A DNA stretch of 64,000 nucleotides from Candidatus Endonucleibacter sp. (ex Gigantidas childressi) (lineage in GTDB: Bacteria > Pseudomonadota > Gammaproteobacteria > Pseudomonadales > Endozoicomonadaceae). The translations under genes were made by a program, and so were the position numbers. Below the pieces are notes generated by a model, which was given only the letters and a program-made list of their open reading frames with translations, searched no databases and was not told where the DNA came from. The DNA lies in the NCBI GenBank assembly GCA_030674875.1, contig JASXSU010000002.1:186001-250000 (forward strand), given 5' to 3'. Numbering within the stretch: position 1 is the stretch's first letter; every line of letters begins with the position of its first letter. Below are positions 1 through 9,248 of this stretch, piece by piece.

Positions 1-820
1 AATTGAAGGCATCTACATACGACAAGATAGCCAAACGCAAGATCCTTCAAACAGCAAAATTGATAGATAGCGACCACTAGCCTCAAGCCTTCAAGCATAC
101 TGGCACATGTAATCTTAATATAATACAAACCCATTGTAGTTTTATAGACATCCAATAATATACCAATAATAAATATTTTTTGCGTACTCTTTATTTTATT
201 GAGATCTTTGCATGAAGCAACAATTTGACCCCAGATACCAACATAAAAAACACACAATCCTAGTCAGAATTTCAAAAAAAACAACATACATCGCTGCCAA
301 TCTTAGCAATCACGATAAGGCTTAGAAAAAACAGCTATAACCTCTCTCCCTGAAGGCAGTAGACTATTGACTTTTCTCACACTCAATAGTCACGGCTACA
401 AAATAGAAACTAGGACTGTCCATGGACCCATAAATAAAAAACATAAGAATATCACTCTCAATATCGAAACAGCATAGGTGCATCATAGGCTGCTAAAATT
501 TACTGATAAGACTCTACCGCTTCGCCTATAACGTTACAGCGTCAAGGGATAATGGGTGCATACTCGCCAAGCAACGGAGAAAAACGTATTCACCTCAAAA
601 CTCAACACCATGAACTACACTAAACTCATTGTTATTTAAAATGCTAAATCTATTAATATTCGCCTCTAATGGACAACACTCCCATGCTTGGTAGAATTCA
701 TGAGGACAAGATCGAAGCTTAATAGCGACGATATAAATGTGAATTGTGCTAATTGCAAGAACAACGCTCCTTAGCGAGGTGGCACCATGCTCATGTTGCA
801 ACAACAACTAGGAAACTCTC
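1..820. other. Gene-poor leader of the window
   Basis: No reading frame here looks like a protein I recognise. Short A+T-rich frames lack convincing ribosome binding sites. Fragments near 60-110 and 540-600 loosely resemble the ends of the dispersed palindromic repeat but are too worn to call. Confidence 0.5.
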
Positions 821-1798
821 ATGTGGTTTAAAAACCTTATTTTTTATCGCTTTACCAACCCTCTCAAACTCAACCAAAATGAGCTTGAAAAACAGCTACA
901 AAAAAAACGTTTTAGAAATTGTGGCAGTCAAGATCTGAGCACCTATGGCTGGGTATCTCCTCTTGGCCGCCACAGCGACATGCTAACCCACTGCAGTGAC
1001 AGCTTCATAATGATCACTGCCCGCAAAGAAGAGAAAATATTGCCGGCCAGTGTTATCCGTGATGCTCTGGAAGATAAAATTGAAAGCATCGAACAAGAAC
1101 AAGACCGCAAAGTACTGGGTAAAGAAAAAAAGATCCTAAAAGACGATATTTTAATGGAATTACTGCCCAGAGCCTTTACACGCCAACAGCGTATAAACGC
1201 CTACATTGATACTAAAGAAGAGTGGATGGTGATTGACTCATCATCTTTTAATAAAGCTGAAGAACTCACCAGCTACCTACGGGAAAATATTGGTAGCTTA
1301 CCCATTATTAGCCCTCCTATGAAAAACAATCCGTCTCATTCTATGACGCAATGGCTGGCTCAAAAAGTACCATTACCTACATCGTTTACTCTCGGTGATG
1401 AGTGCGAACTACGCGAACCCCGTGACGAAGGAGGACAGATCAAAGCCAGCAAGCAAGAGTTAGTATCAGAAGAAATCAGTGTGCATATGCAGACTGGTAA
1501 GCAGGTAAGCAAGCTAGCACTATGCTGGAATGATTCTCTAACTTTCGTACTAGGAGATGACATGATTGTACGTAAATTGAAGTACACCGATGTGATTCAG
1601 AGTGAACTAGATGAAGTTAATGCAAACAGTGAAGCCGAACAGTTTGATGCAGACTTTGCAATTATGTCCCTAACGCTGCGCAAGCTGATTCAGGACATAA
1701 TTAGCGCTCTGGGCGGAGAAAAAACAGCAATCAACAAAGATGAATACCAAGAAAAAGTAGCAATAACTAGCTCTACCGCAATAGAAAAAATCGTATAA
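821..1798 (+). CDS. rdgC: Recombination-associated protein RdgC
   Basis: RdgC is a nucleoid-associated, ring-forming DNA-binding protein that modulates RecA activity; this is family knowledge. The 325-residue product begins MWFKNLIFYRF, a hallmark RdgC N-terminus, followed by the conserved segment around GWVSPLGRHSD (about residues 43-53) and the central LLPRAFTRQQR block. Length is a little above the usual ~300. ATG 821 is preceded by AGGAA at 810-814, six bases upstream, so the start is well supported. It stands alone, with no co-oriented partner nearby and about 2 kb of degraded sequence downstream. No frameshift is visible. Confidence 0.93.
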   Translation: MWFKNLIFYRFTNPLKLNQNELEKQLQKKRFRNCGSQDLSTYGWVSPLGRHSDMLTHCSDSFIMITARKEEKILPASVIRDALEDKIESIEQEQDRKVLGKEKKILKDDILMELLPRAFTRQQRINAYIDTKEEWMVIDSSSFNKAEELTSYLRENIGSLPIISPPMKNNPSHSMTQWLAQKVPLPTSFTLGDECELREPRDEGGQIKASKQELVSEEISVHMQTGKQVSKLALCWNDSLTFVLGDDMIVRKLKYTDVIQSELDEVNANSEAEQFDADFAIMSLTLRKLIQDIISALGGEKTAINKDEYQEKVAITSSTAIEKIV

Positions 1799-1923
1799 TT
1801 AACTTGCCCCAACTGTTGGCTGCATTCAGCTAAGGGGCTTTGCTCACCACCCTTTGACCTATAAGCAACCCACATATGACTGGACGAACATACTATTATT
1901 TATAAATAAGGTCTTTTCAATTT

Positions 1924-2047
1924 TATACCACGTGAAAGCGTGAGCCGACAACAAACGATAAAAGGCCCATGAACCTACCAGTAGCGGCTAATATTGGCGA
2001 GTGAAAGAAATCAACAACCTCAAACCTTCAAGGAGAATAGATATATA
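1924..2047. repeat. Palindromic element, family A (degenerate)
   Basis: Begins TATACCA and contains the family core (CCATGAACCTACCAGTAG, then a GGCGAGTGAAAG block and AACCTTCAAGG) ending in ATATATA. It lies in the long spacer downstream of rdgC, directly before the MITE at 2052. Confidence 0.7.
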
Positions 2048-2051
2048 AGGT

Positions 2052-2190
2052 GAGACCTTTGCACGAGCCGTAATTTTGTTAGTCGGTGAGGAAAACACGC
2101 ACTAAAATAGATGATTTATGCTTGTAAATGATAGATTTAGTACATTTTTAAAGAAGCCAACTGGCAAAAGAACAATCGTGCAAAGGTCTC
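2052..2190 (+). mobile_element. 139-bp MITE, copy 1
   Basis: The element has perfect terminal inverted repeats GAGACCTTTGCACGA / TCGTGCAAAGGTCTC and is flanked by AAGGT on both sides (2047-2051 and 2191-2195), a 5-bp target duplication. It has no coding capacity, so it is a non-autonomous element that would need a transposase elsewhere. Four more copies occur in the window. Confidence 0.9.
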
Positions 2191-2815
2191 AAGGTACCGT
2201 TTTTCAAACAATAAAAAACAATCACTCACTTTAACTCTCTACAATATCTAACAATAAGACTGACCAGCATCTTTCTAGACTCTCCTGCTTACCCACAGCT
2301 TCTGTGGATAACGTTGTGGAGTTCTCAATTAAGGTCTTTATCATTGTCGATTATTAGTGACTTGTTCTCAGATTGTACGTTTTCTAGTCAATAATTTCCC
2401 CTTTTATTCCGCATCCTAGAACTAGTAGACATCACAGCCGAAGCTCAGCCACTAACAGATCAACGGCTTGAATACAAGATCTTTTTTAGATGGAAATTAA
2501 TTCTCTTTTACGCTATTTCCACTTCTATCTGCGTGACTTTTTTACACCTTGACTTTTGGAAAAATATTATCACGGCATGGTTTTGATGCCTTTGATCAGC
2601 CCTCGACCCATTATTAAAGGGTAATGAGTATAAGCACTGACAGCATCTTACTCCTCACTTATGATCTGCAGACTCTTTTCCATCGTCATCTGAAATTCCT
2701 TTAACCAGATTTTTTACTTAACTTAAGCATCAGCACATTTAGTACCCATACCCTTCCCTTGAGCCAGAATAGTTGTCATCCCTTCTGGTTTTTCCAACTT
2801 AAATAGGGGGACATA

Positions 2816-3480
2816 ATGCCTCGCTATTCAGAAGAATCCAAAGAGCCCATAATTCAGAAAATAATGCCACCCAACAATGCGTCAGTGGGTCAATTTATGC
2901 GTATAACTACTGTCTCGGATGTAACGCTGTATAGATCGGCGAAATAAATAGTTAAAGGGGTACCAGTGCTTGATGATGGTAAAAATCCAGATCAATGGAG
3001 TCCCTCAAACCAGCTAACCGTGACTATTGAAACACCTGCATTGAATGAAGCAGAATTGGCTGAATACCGCCCTAAGAAAGACCATTAAAAATCTGGAGCA
3101 TGAACTCAGGAGTAAAGACAAGGTATTAGCAGAAGCTGCTCCCTTTCTCGTGCTCATAAAAAAGGCCCAAACGATCTGGGAGTGCCAGAGGACTATTGCT
3201 CGTACTTCCTAGTCGATAGGCTGCGGTCAGCTTGATCACACAAGCAGTTAACTATGGAGATCTCCAGCCGAAAGCCAGTGAAGCCCTTGATCTATCAGAA
3301 AGAAAACACCGGCTCAGCAGACTGAAATTTATGACACCTGAACGGCATCGTGGTGAGTCTGAAATACTCATGGATAACCGCCGAAAGGTTTACAAGCAGG
3401 TAAAACAGCGAACCCTCTGAATGCTGAAATAGAGATCAACAAGAAATTGGGATTTGACTCACTAAATCTACCTTAATCCA
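2816..3480 (+). pseudogene. Degraded IS3-type transposase remnant
   Basis: Translation across frames gives the start of an OrfA-like transposase (MPRYSEESKEPIIQK, then MPPNNASVGQF). This is followed by PDDGKNPDQWS-like and ETPALNEAELAEY segments typical of the HTH_Tnp_1 / IS3 group. Stops and frame changes interrupt it repeatedly. A later piece at 3232-3420 (ALDLSERKHR, DNRRKVYKQ) resembles the start of the second transposase frame. It is clearly dead and its ends cannot be placed. The match is from memory of the family. Confidence 0.7.
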
Positions 3481-3569
3481 GACAAATATTTATCGGATAA
3501 ACTTAAGGAAGTCGCTTAAGTTGAGGAGACAACCATGTTGATATAGATCCGCACAACAATACACACCAG

Positions 3570-3668
3570 CTATGAGCAGGCAACAAACGATCCACATGAC
3601 CTACAAGTAACAAGTGATTGAGGTGAGTAAAACAATCACAATCTCACCTCAAGATAAATGAATATAGG
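3570..3668. repeat. Palindromic element, family A (very degenerate)
   Basis: Contains the worn core ATGAGCAGGCAACAAACGA, CCTACAAGTAACAAGTGATTG and GGTGAGTAAAACAATC, ending GAATATAG. It is recognised by order of blocks rather than by intact ends. Confidence 0.5.
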
Positions 3669-3752
3669 CTACCTTACATTCCCTTCCTAATTTCATATTC
3701 AATAACTTTATTTCCGCCACTCAGTGATCGGAGAACACTGAAGCTACAAATA

Positions 3753-3891
3753 GAGACCTTTGCACGATTGTTCTTTTGCCAGTTGGATTCTTTAAAAACG
3801 TACTAAATCGATCATTTACAAGCATAAATCATCTATTTTAGTGCGTGTTTTCCTCACCGACTAACAAAATTACGGCTCGTGCAAAGGTCTC
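3753..3891 (-). mobile_element. 139-bp MITE, copy 2 (inverted)
   Basis: Same element as at 2052 in the opposite orientation. The ends are intact. The flanking bases are AAATA and TAATA, a near but not exact 5-bp duplication. It ends 13 bp from the bamC stop codon. With copy 1 it forms a 1.8-kb inverted pair around the IS3 remnant. Confidence 0.9.
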
Positions 3892-3904
3892 TAATAAGAA
3901 GAAA

Positions 3905-5044
3905 TTACTTTAAGTTATTTCTAACCAGCTCCAAGAGCTTCTGACTCTGATCTTTATCAGCAGATGTAGCTGAATCCTTTTCAACTGACACCTGAACGGA
4001 GTCAGGAAATCTACTTACCCGAAGGTGCAGCATTCCCGGACTGACGATACCTTTTTTCTTCTTGCTAGAAAACAGTCCCGAAAAAAAACCTGGCTTTTCT
4101 TGCGATTGAATGGTTGCTTCTGAATTTTTCGACAAATAATAAATACCGGAAGACCGATTTCTGTCAACGATAATAACACCAGCTAATTTTAGCGCATCAC
4201 CTATGGCCGACCAACTGCGACTAAAGGGTAAGTCCTTGATACTTAACAGCGGATTACCATTACCATCCCGGGTAAGTTCAGTATTAGCGTCAACATCAAA
4301 GTCTTTCGCAAGAAGGGATACGGGGCCACTATTTTTGTTTTCAACTAAAAACACCATCATGTCTGAAGCCAGAGCTTTACTCATACGGTGACTCTTTTCA
4401 CCAAGATTACCCCAGATGCCCAGCTCTACTGGAGGCTTACCTCCAGAGCTAACAGGCGGACGACCTTTATGCTGAATATGAATGTCAGAGGAATTATCTT
4501 CAGCTCCTTGATGCACCTCAAGTTTAAAACGATCTTCCATTAACTCAAGATCAGCAATACCTATCATATTACCTATAGATCTAAAAACAACACCATAGTC
4601 ATCAGTATTAGCAAAATTAAACCACTCAGTTTCCAAAACCCCTTTCCGCATATTTTGAATAACTAGGGGCAGTTTGATGTATTTAAAAAAACCGGCCAGA
4701 CGAAGCCATACTTCTTTCGGACTACCAGAAGCTATTATCCAAACATCGTCTCCTCTACGCTCAAGTCTGTATTGATCTCCACTGTCTTTGCTAGTCAAAC
4801 TTTGCTCAGGTCTTGGCACCTTAAAGCTCTCAACTACTTCAACACTCACTCCAGTAACTGGCGGAATCACCATTACCGCTTCAAACGGCTTAGCATTCAT
4901 TCCTGCTGGCACCTTCAAAGGGCTTATTGTACGCTCTTTAACATAATCACTGGTCTTATCCCGTAAATATCCATCTTTACCAGTACACCCAGCCAGGATG
5001 ATAACACAAATCATCAATGGTAAATTTTGCAACATCAGTCTCAT
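3905..5044 (-). CDS. bamC: Outer-membrane assembly lipoprotein BamC
   Basis: BamC (NlpB) is a lipoprotein of the BAM complex that inserts beta-barrel proteins in the outer membrane. The 379-residue product starts with a lipoprotein signal peptide ending in the lipobox ILAGC, with the modified cysteine at about residue 20. The rest matches the BamC layout: an unstructured N-terminal tail and two helix-grip domains, with GDDVWIIASGSPKEVW in the first. ATG 5044 has an AAAGGA site just upstream. It lies 33 bp downstream of dapA on the same strand, the classical dapA-bamC operon. A MITE sits right after its stop codon. Confidence 0.92.
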   Translation of the reverse strand: MRLMLQNLPLMICVIILAGCTGKDGYLRDKTSDYVKERTISPLKVPAGMNAKPFEAVMVIPPVTGVSVEVVESFKVPRPEQSLTSKDSGDQYRLERRGDDVWIIASGSPKEVWLRLAGFFKYIKLPLVIQNMRKGVLETEWFNFANTDDYGVVFRSIGNMIGIADLELMEDRFKLEVHQGAEDNSSDIHIQHKGRPPVSSGGKPPVELGIWGNLGEKSHRMSKALASDMMVFLVENKNSGPVSLLAKDFDVDANTELTRDGNGNPLLSIKDLPFSRSWSAIGDALKLAGVIIVDRNRSSGIYYLSKNSEATIQSQEKPGFFSGLFSSKKKKGIVSPGMLHLRVSRFPDSVQVSVEKDSATSADKDQSQKLLELVRNNLK

Positions 5045-5077
5045 AATGAGTTCCTTTCTCGGTTTATTGGATCAGGA

Positions 5078-5953
5078 TCAAACCAGGTCTAGCTGTACCA
5101 GAACCTGACGAATCTCTGACTGGTATGTCGTAGATAGAGGCGTCAGCGGCAACCTAATGCCACCGTCAATCAAACCCATTTCCTGCAACGCCCATTTAAC
5201 AGAAATCGGATTAGGCTCAACAAACAACTTTTGATGAAGAATATCCAGCCTGTTATTAATCGCCTCGGCAGCATCTCGATCACCTTTCATAGCAAGCATA
5301 CAGAGCTCGCCCATAAGCTTAGGTACAATGTTGCTGGTCACTGAGATAACACCATTCGCACCTTGCAGCATCAGCTCCATACCCGTGGCATCATCACCGG
5401 AATAAATAGCAAAATCCTTTCCGCATAATGCGCGGATCTGACTACCACGATCAAGAATACCAGTTGCCTCTTTAATACCAACAATATTCTCAAACTTTGC
5501 CAACCGAGCTACCGTGTCCGGCAACAGATCAACTGCTGTTCGACTAGGTACATTATACAAAATATGAGGAATAGTAACCGCCTCTGCCACAGCTTTATAA
5601 TGACGGTATAACCCCTCCTGAGTCGGCTTGTTGTAGTAGGGAGTTACCAGCAAACAAGCATCTATTCCTAGGCTTTTCGCCTCATCCGAAAGGTGAATTG
5701 TTTCTCTGGTTGAGTTAGTGCCAGTGCCTGCGATAACAGGCATTCTACCTCCAACCTGATCAATAGTGCGCCGGATAAGTTCACAGCGCTCTTCCATGGT
5801 TAATGTTGGAGATTCTCCTGTTGTACCTACGACAACAATACCGTCACTACTCTCGCTAATATGACGCTCAACCAAGTTATACAGCCGCTCCCAGTCAACT
5901 TCTCCATTTTCATGCATAGGAGTAACAAGAGCAACAATACTACCTGTTATCAT
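5078..5953 (-). CDS. dapA: 4-hydroxy-tetrahydrodipicolinate synthase
   Basis: DapA condenses pyruvate with aspartate semialdehyde, the first committed step of diaminopimelate and lysine synthesis in the cytosol. The 291-residue length is standard. Visible active-site motifs are VGTTGESPTL (the Thr-Thr pair near residue 44), LYNVPSRT (catalytic Tyr near 133) and GIKEATG (Schiff-base Lys near 161). An A/G-rich site (AAGGGGGG) precedes ATG 5953. It is the first gene of a two-gene operon with bamC. No missing residues were noticed. Confidence 0.97.
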   Translation of the reverse strand: MITGSIVALVTPMHENGEVDWERLYNLVERHISESSDGIVVVGTTGESPTLTMEERCELIRRTIDQVGGRMPVIAGTGTNSTRETIHLSDEAKSLGIDACLLVTPYYNKPTQEGLYRHYKAVAEAVTIPHILYNVPSRTAVDLLPDTVARLAKFENIVGIKEATGILDRGSQIRALCGKDFAIYSGDDATGMELMLQGANGVISVTSNIVPKLMGELCMLAMKGDRDAAEAINNRLDILHQKLFVEPNPISVKWALQEMGLIDGGIRLPLTPLSTTYQSEIRQVLVQLDLV

Positions 5954-6033
5954 GATTCTACCCCCCCTTCTAAACTAAAATTAAAGCACCTGCGAATAAG
6001 CCCGTCATTTTGCTGTAAAGACTACTTTTTATC

Positions 6034-6161
6034 TATACCAACTCCCTTAAAGGTGTATGGTTGCTAGCTGTTCTTCTCACCTCAAACACCTATCACTAAC
6101 GGTAGGCTCATTGAGCTTCGCTCACTTATCGCCTATGCAAACCATCAATGATAATTGATAT
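6034..6161. repeat. Palindromic element, family A
   Basis: Runs from TATACCA through CCCTTAAAGGTGTATGG, a CTCATTGAGCTTCGCTC core and ATCAATGATAATTGATATA. It is about 128 bp, the typical size of the family. Confidence 0.7.
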
Positions 6162-6441
6162 AAGGATTTTTCAAACAAAAAAAACCAACAGAAATTGCTA
6201 TACTCCTAGCACTTTTTGAAGATACTAGGTTATTGATTCCAAATCCTTGCCATTCACCAATATTTTCTATAATGTGGTGTCGAAACGTTAGCCAAGGTAC
6301 CAATACTTACTCAATTCGTAGAAGATATTAATAATAATCTGCACAAATGCAAACATTACACTCATGTAACCCATAAAAATCTATCGTTTGAAAAGCTGCA
6401 CAAGTAGCTAAACCGTTCTATCATAAGACACTTATAGTAAC

Positions 6442-6569
6442 TATACCTGCTTCAATCAAAGGCGTGAGTAGAAGACAAACGAGCGAAGCCCCATGAACCT
6501 AGGAGAAATAGGTAATTGCGGTGAGTCAAAACGGTCAACAACCTCACACCTTCAAGGGAAATGAGTATA
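6442..6569. repeat. Palindromic element, family A (128 bp)
   Basis: TATACC at 6442 and GAGTATA ending at 6569 bracket an element with the core CGAGCGAAGCCCCATGAAC and a CCTCACACCTTCAAGGG right arm. Its right half is open in frame with bcp, so it could be misread as an N-terminal extension of that gene. Confidence 0.85.
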
Positions 6570-6601
6570 ATACTAACCAACAACACAACGAAGGATGGTC
6601 A

Positions 6602-7069
6602 ATGAGCATTTTACTTGGTCAACCGGTTACCGATTTTACTTCAAAAACTACCGGCAAAAATAACATCACCCTCTCAGCCTTATCAGGGAGCAAAATCGTG
6701 TTGTTTTTTTACCCAAAAGACAACACACCGGGCTGTACCAGCGAAGCACTGTCCTTCAAGACCCATTACGAGGCCTTCAAGTCTGACGATACACTTATTT
6801 TTGGCATTTCCAAAGACAGCATGCAGAGTCATGAGAAATTCAAAAAAAAATATAGCCTCCCCTTTGAGCTTATTTCCGATACCGACGAAAAACTATGCAA
6901 CCTTTTTGACGTTATAAAAAAGAAGATTCTTTACGGCAACGAACATGTGGGCATAGAGCGAAGCACATTCCTGATCGATCAAGCAGGTATCATGCAGCAC
7001 GAGTGGCGAAAAGTTAGAATTAAAAATCACGTTGAGGACGTGCTACAAGCAGCTCAAGCATTTAAATAA
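6602..7069 (+). CDS. bcp: Thioredoxin-dependent peroxiredoxin, PrxQ/Bcp family
   Basis: Reduces hydrogen peroxide and organic hydroperoxides with thioredoxin as donor. I start it at ATG 6602 (MSILLGQPVTDF), which has AAGGA 6-10 bases upstream. The open frame continues back to 6521, but that stretch is palindrome-derived sequence. The product is about 155 residues, normal for the family. The peroxidatic cysteine is seen in TPGCTSE. The second cysteine five residues later that many Bcp proteins use for resolution is not there (the sequence continues TSEALSF). A later cysteine in KLCNLF might serve instead. It is a single gene with palindromes on both sides. Confidence 0.92.
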   Translation: MSILLGQPVTDFTSKTTGKNNITLSALSGSKIVLFFYPKDNTPGCTSEALSFKTHYEAFKSDDTLIFGISKDSMQSHEKFKKKYSLPFELISDTDEKLCNLFDVIKKKILYGNEHVGIERSTFLIDQAGIMQHEWRKVRIKNHVEDVLQAAQAFK

Positions 7070-7103
7070 CAGGATTACCACCCATTCCTGTATCCGCTGG
7101 AGC

Positions 7104-7263
7104 TATACACATCCCCCTTGAAAGTATGGGTTGCTGACCGACCTCACTCACCACAATTACCTGATACACATAAGCTCAGGCCTACCCATACCTTCAATGC
7201 TAGCTTCCATTAAAGGTATGGGATTGTCGCCAGCTCTCCACCTTCAATGCTAACAGATATATA
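7104..7263. repeat. Palindromic element, family A (degenerate or nested)
   Basis: CCCCCTTGAAAGTATGGG, a CTCACTCACCACAATTACC block and two CCTTCAATGCTA arms. The duplicated arm suggests a partial second copy. It lies between the convergent bcp and perM genes and could act as a terminator for either. Confidence 0.6.
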
Positions 7264-7281
7264 TCAGCATCAAGCTAAAGG

Positions 7282-8352
7282 TTAAGAATCAGCCATCAAC
7301 GCCACCTGTGCTTTTGGCCATGCATTCATCACAGCCTTTAACAAAGTAGCTAGCGGTATCGCAAAAAACACCCCCCAAAACCCACAAAAACCACCAAACA
7401 CCAATATTGCAATAATAATAGCCACTGGATGCAGATTAACAGCTTCAGAAAAAAGTAGAGGCACCAATATATTACCGTCCAGCGCCTGAATAGCACTATA
7501 AACAATCATTAGTACCAAAAGTTCATTTCCAAAACCCCACTGAAAAAAACCAATGATCGCAACTGGGATCGTAACAACTGTAGCTCCAATGTATGGAATA
7601 ACCACAGACAAGCCAACTATTAGAGCTAATAAAACAGGATAATTGAGCCCGAGTATAGCAAAACAAATAAAGCAAACCATGCTTACAATAGCGATCTCAA
7701 TAGCCTTGCCTCGAATGTAGTTGGCGATCTGGCTATTCATTTCATCTGCCACCTGCATAATTAAACGACGTCGTGATGGCAGCCTATTACCAGCCCATAG
7801 CAAAAGCTTACTCTTATCTTTCAGAAAGAAGAAAATCAAAATTGGCACGAGAATTAGGTATATCAACAAACCCAATACACCAGGCAGTTTAGATAATAAG
7901 AAGGACAATATCCATTGCCCCATTCCCGCCAACTTATTACTGAATGTATCAGCAATAAGTATCGCCTGACCTTCAGAAACAAACCCTGGGTATAATTCCG
8001 GAAGACTCTTAAGCACCCCCAAACCAACGTGAACCATTCTCGGAACTTCATTTAACAAGCTTGTCACTTGCTCCCAAATCAACGGAACAACCACCAACAG
8101 AAATATCAATAATAGTGTCACAAACCCTACAAAAACCAAAGTAACAGATAATATATGGACAACCCCCATACGCCCCAACCAGTTAATTATACCCTGCATC
8201 AAAAAAGCTAAGACCAATGCAGCAAACACCGGCGCCAACATGCTCCCCATTGTAACTACAACAACAAAGCCAAACATCAGCAATACCAACAAAACCATTG
8301 CCTCATAATCTGACAGATAACGATTCAACCAATCTTTTATAAAATCAAGCAT
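7282..8352 (-). CDS. perM: AI-2E family permease (PerM-like)
   Basis: An inner-membrane protein of the AI-2 exporter/PerM superfamily. Some members are exporters or sodium-proton antiporters, and the substrate cannot be told from sequence. The 356 residues hold about eight hydrophobic segments. A periplasmic/cytosolic amphipathic region follows the third (about residues 85-150), and the family's C-terminal signature is visible (IPYIGATVVTIPVA, DGNILVPLLFSEAVNLHP). AGGAGG lies directly upstream of ATG 8352. In related genomes this gene often sits near bcp and bepA, as here. Confidence 0.85.
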   Translation of the reverse strand: MLDFIKDWLNRYLSDYEAMVLLVLLMFGFVVVVTMGSMLAPVFAALVLAFLMQGIINWLGRMGVVHILSVTLVFVGFVTLLLIFLLVVVPLIWEQVTSLLNEVPRMVHVGLGVLKSLPELYPGFVSEGQAILIADTFSNKLAGMGQWILSFLLSKLPGVLGLLIYLILVPILIFFFLKDKSKLLLWAGNRLPSRRRLIMQVADEMNSQIANYIRGKAIEIAIVSMVCFICFAILGLNYPVLLALIVGLSVVIPYIGATVVTIPVAIIGFFQWGFGNELLVLMIVYSAIQALDGNILVPLLFSEAVNLHPVAIIIAILVFGGFCGFWGVFFAIPLATLLKAVMNAWPKAQVALMADS

Positions 8353-8636
8353 TCAGCCCTCCTGTCGTTTATGCTGCAACACCAAAACATAACCTCTATC
8401 TACTTCGTTATCGCATACAATTGGATTCCACCGCAGGCTATCAGACCCTTTTGACTTTATGGGTATGACTGCAACACAAAGCAGACAACGAAATAACCAT
8501 TCATTGGCAAGTCAATGATGTCAAATATGAATAACTACTTTTGTCGCACTCCAAACCTGATACTAAGAAACATAATTTGAGACTACTAATATTTCACGAT
8601 ATAGTGTACCTCAAACTATACGAGTATGGATATTTT

Positions 8637-9101
8637 ATGAAAAAATCGGATCCATTTATCACCATGTATATGAGCTACTTTCTAGCAATTGCATCTATTC
8701 ATGCTCTTGGCGACTTGCTGGACCCTCTACCAATCCTTGGCGACTCTAAGTCAAGCATTATATCGCAACAACAGGAGCAAGAGCTTTGGCACACCTACCT
8801 CAAAGCCATTCAACATAGGACACCAACAATCAATGATGCCGAACTAAAAGACCATTATGAACGTCTTGCCTCTCTATTATCAGCGCCCAGTGAAATTAAA
8901 GATCACCGCTTAGTGGCTCTACTAAGCAACGAAACAACTATTAATGCTTTTACAACGCTAGGAGGAATTACCGACATCAATGTCGGCCTTTTTATTAACG
9001 CAGAAACTGCAGCTCCATTTGCCACAGCTATACCTCATGAATTTGCACACTCTAGCCAGCAATATTTAACGATAGTGCGTACCTCAAATACACGAGGCTA
9101 G
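8637..9101 (+). pseudogene. Truncated 5' duplicate of bepA, copy 1
   Basis: From ATG 8637 the frame matches the first ~145 residues of the downstream bepA: same signal peptide, SSIISQQQE, HRTPTINDAEL and INAFTTLGGI. It includes an HEFAH version of the zinc site. After HSSQQYLTI it runs into a copy of the bepA leader and stops. Nothing of the second metal ligand or the TPR half remains. The ~35-bp leader just upstream of the ATG is also duplicated at 9211-9248. It may be expressed as a short secreted peptide but cannot be a complete protease. Confidence 0.85.
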
Positions 9102-9228
9102 GAGGAATTACCGACATCAATGTCGACCTTTTTATTAACGAAGAAATGCAGCCCAATTTGCCACAGCAAGACCCCATGAATTAGCACGCTCTAGCCAGCA
9201 ATATTTAACGATATTGCGTACCCCAAAA
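9102..9228 (+). pseudogene. Second, shorter bepA fragment
   Basis: A further copy of the bepA segment from the GGI-TDINV region to the HELA-SSQQYLTI region, carrying a frameshift and a stop. It is followed by another copy of the leader that precedes intact bepA. It is explained as an additional tandem unit that lost its 5' part. Confidence 0.75.
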
Positions 9229-9248
9229 TATACGAGTATGGATATTTT

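Larger units (their letters stand above)
5954..6601. other. Spacer between dapA and bcp with two palindromic elements
   Basis: The divergent spacer contains two family A palindromes (about 6034-6161 and 6442-6569) with about 280 bp of AT-rich sequence between them. No convincing gene is present. Promoters for dapA and bcp must lie here, but I cannot place them confidently. Confidence 0.6.

Noticed and set aside
6521-6601. N-terminal extension of Bcp (27 residues)
   Set aside because: It is encoded mostly by the right arm of a palindrome, and ATG 6602 has a clear AAGGA ribosome site and family-typical start.
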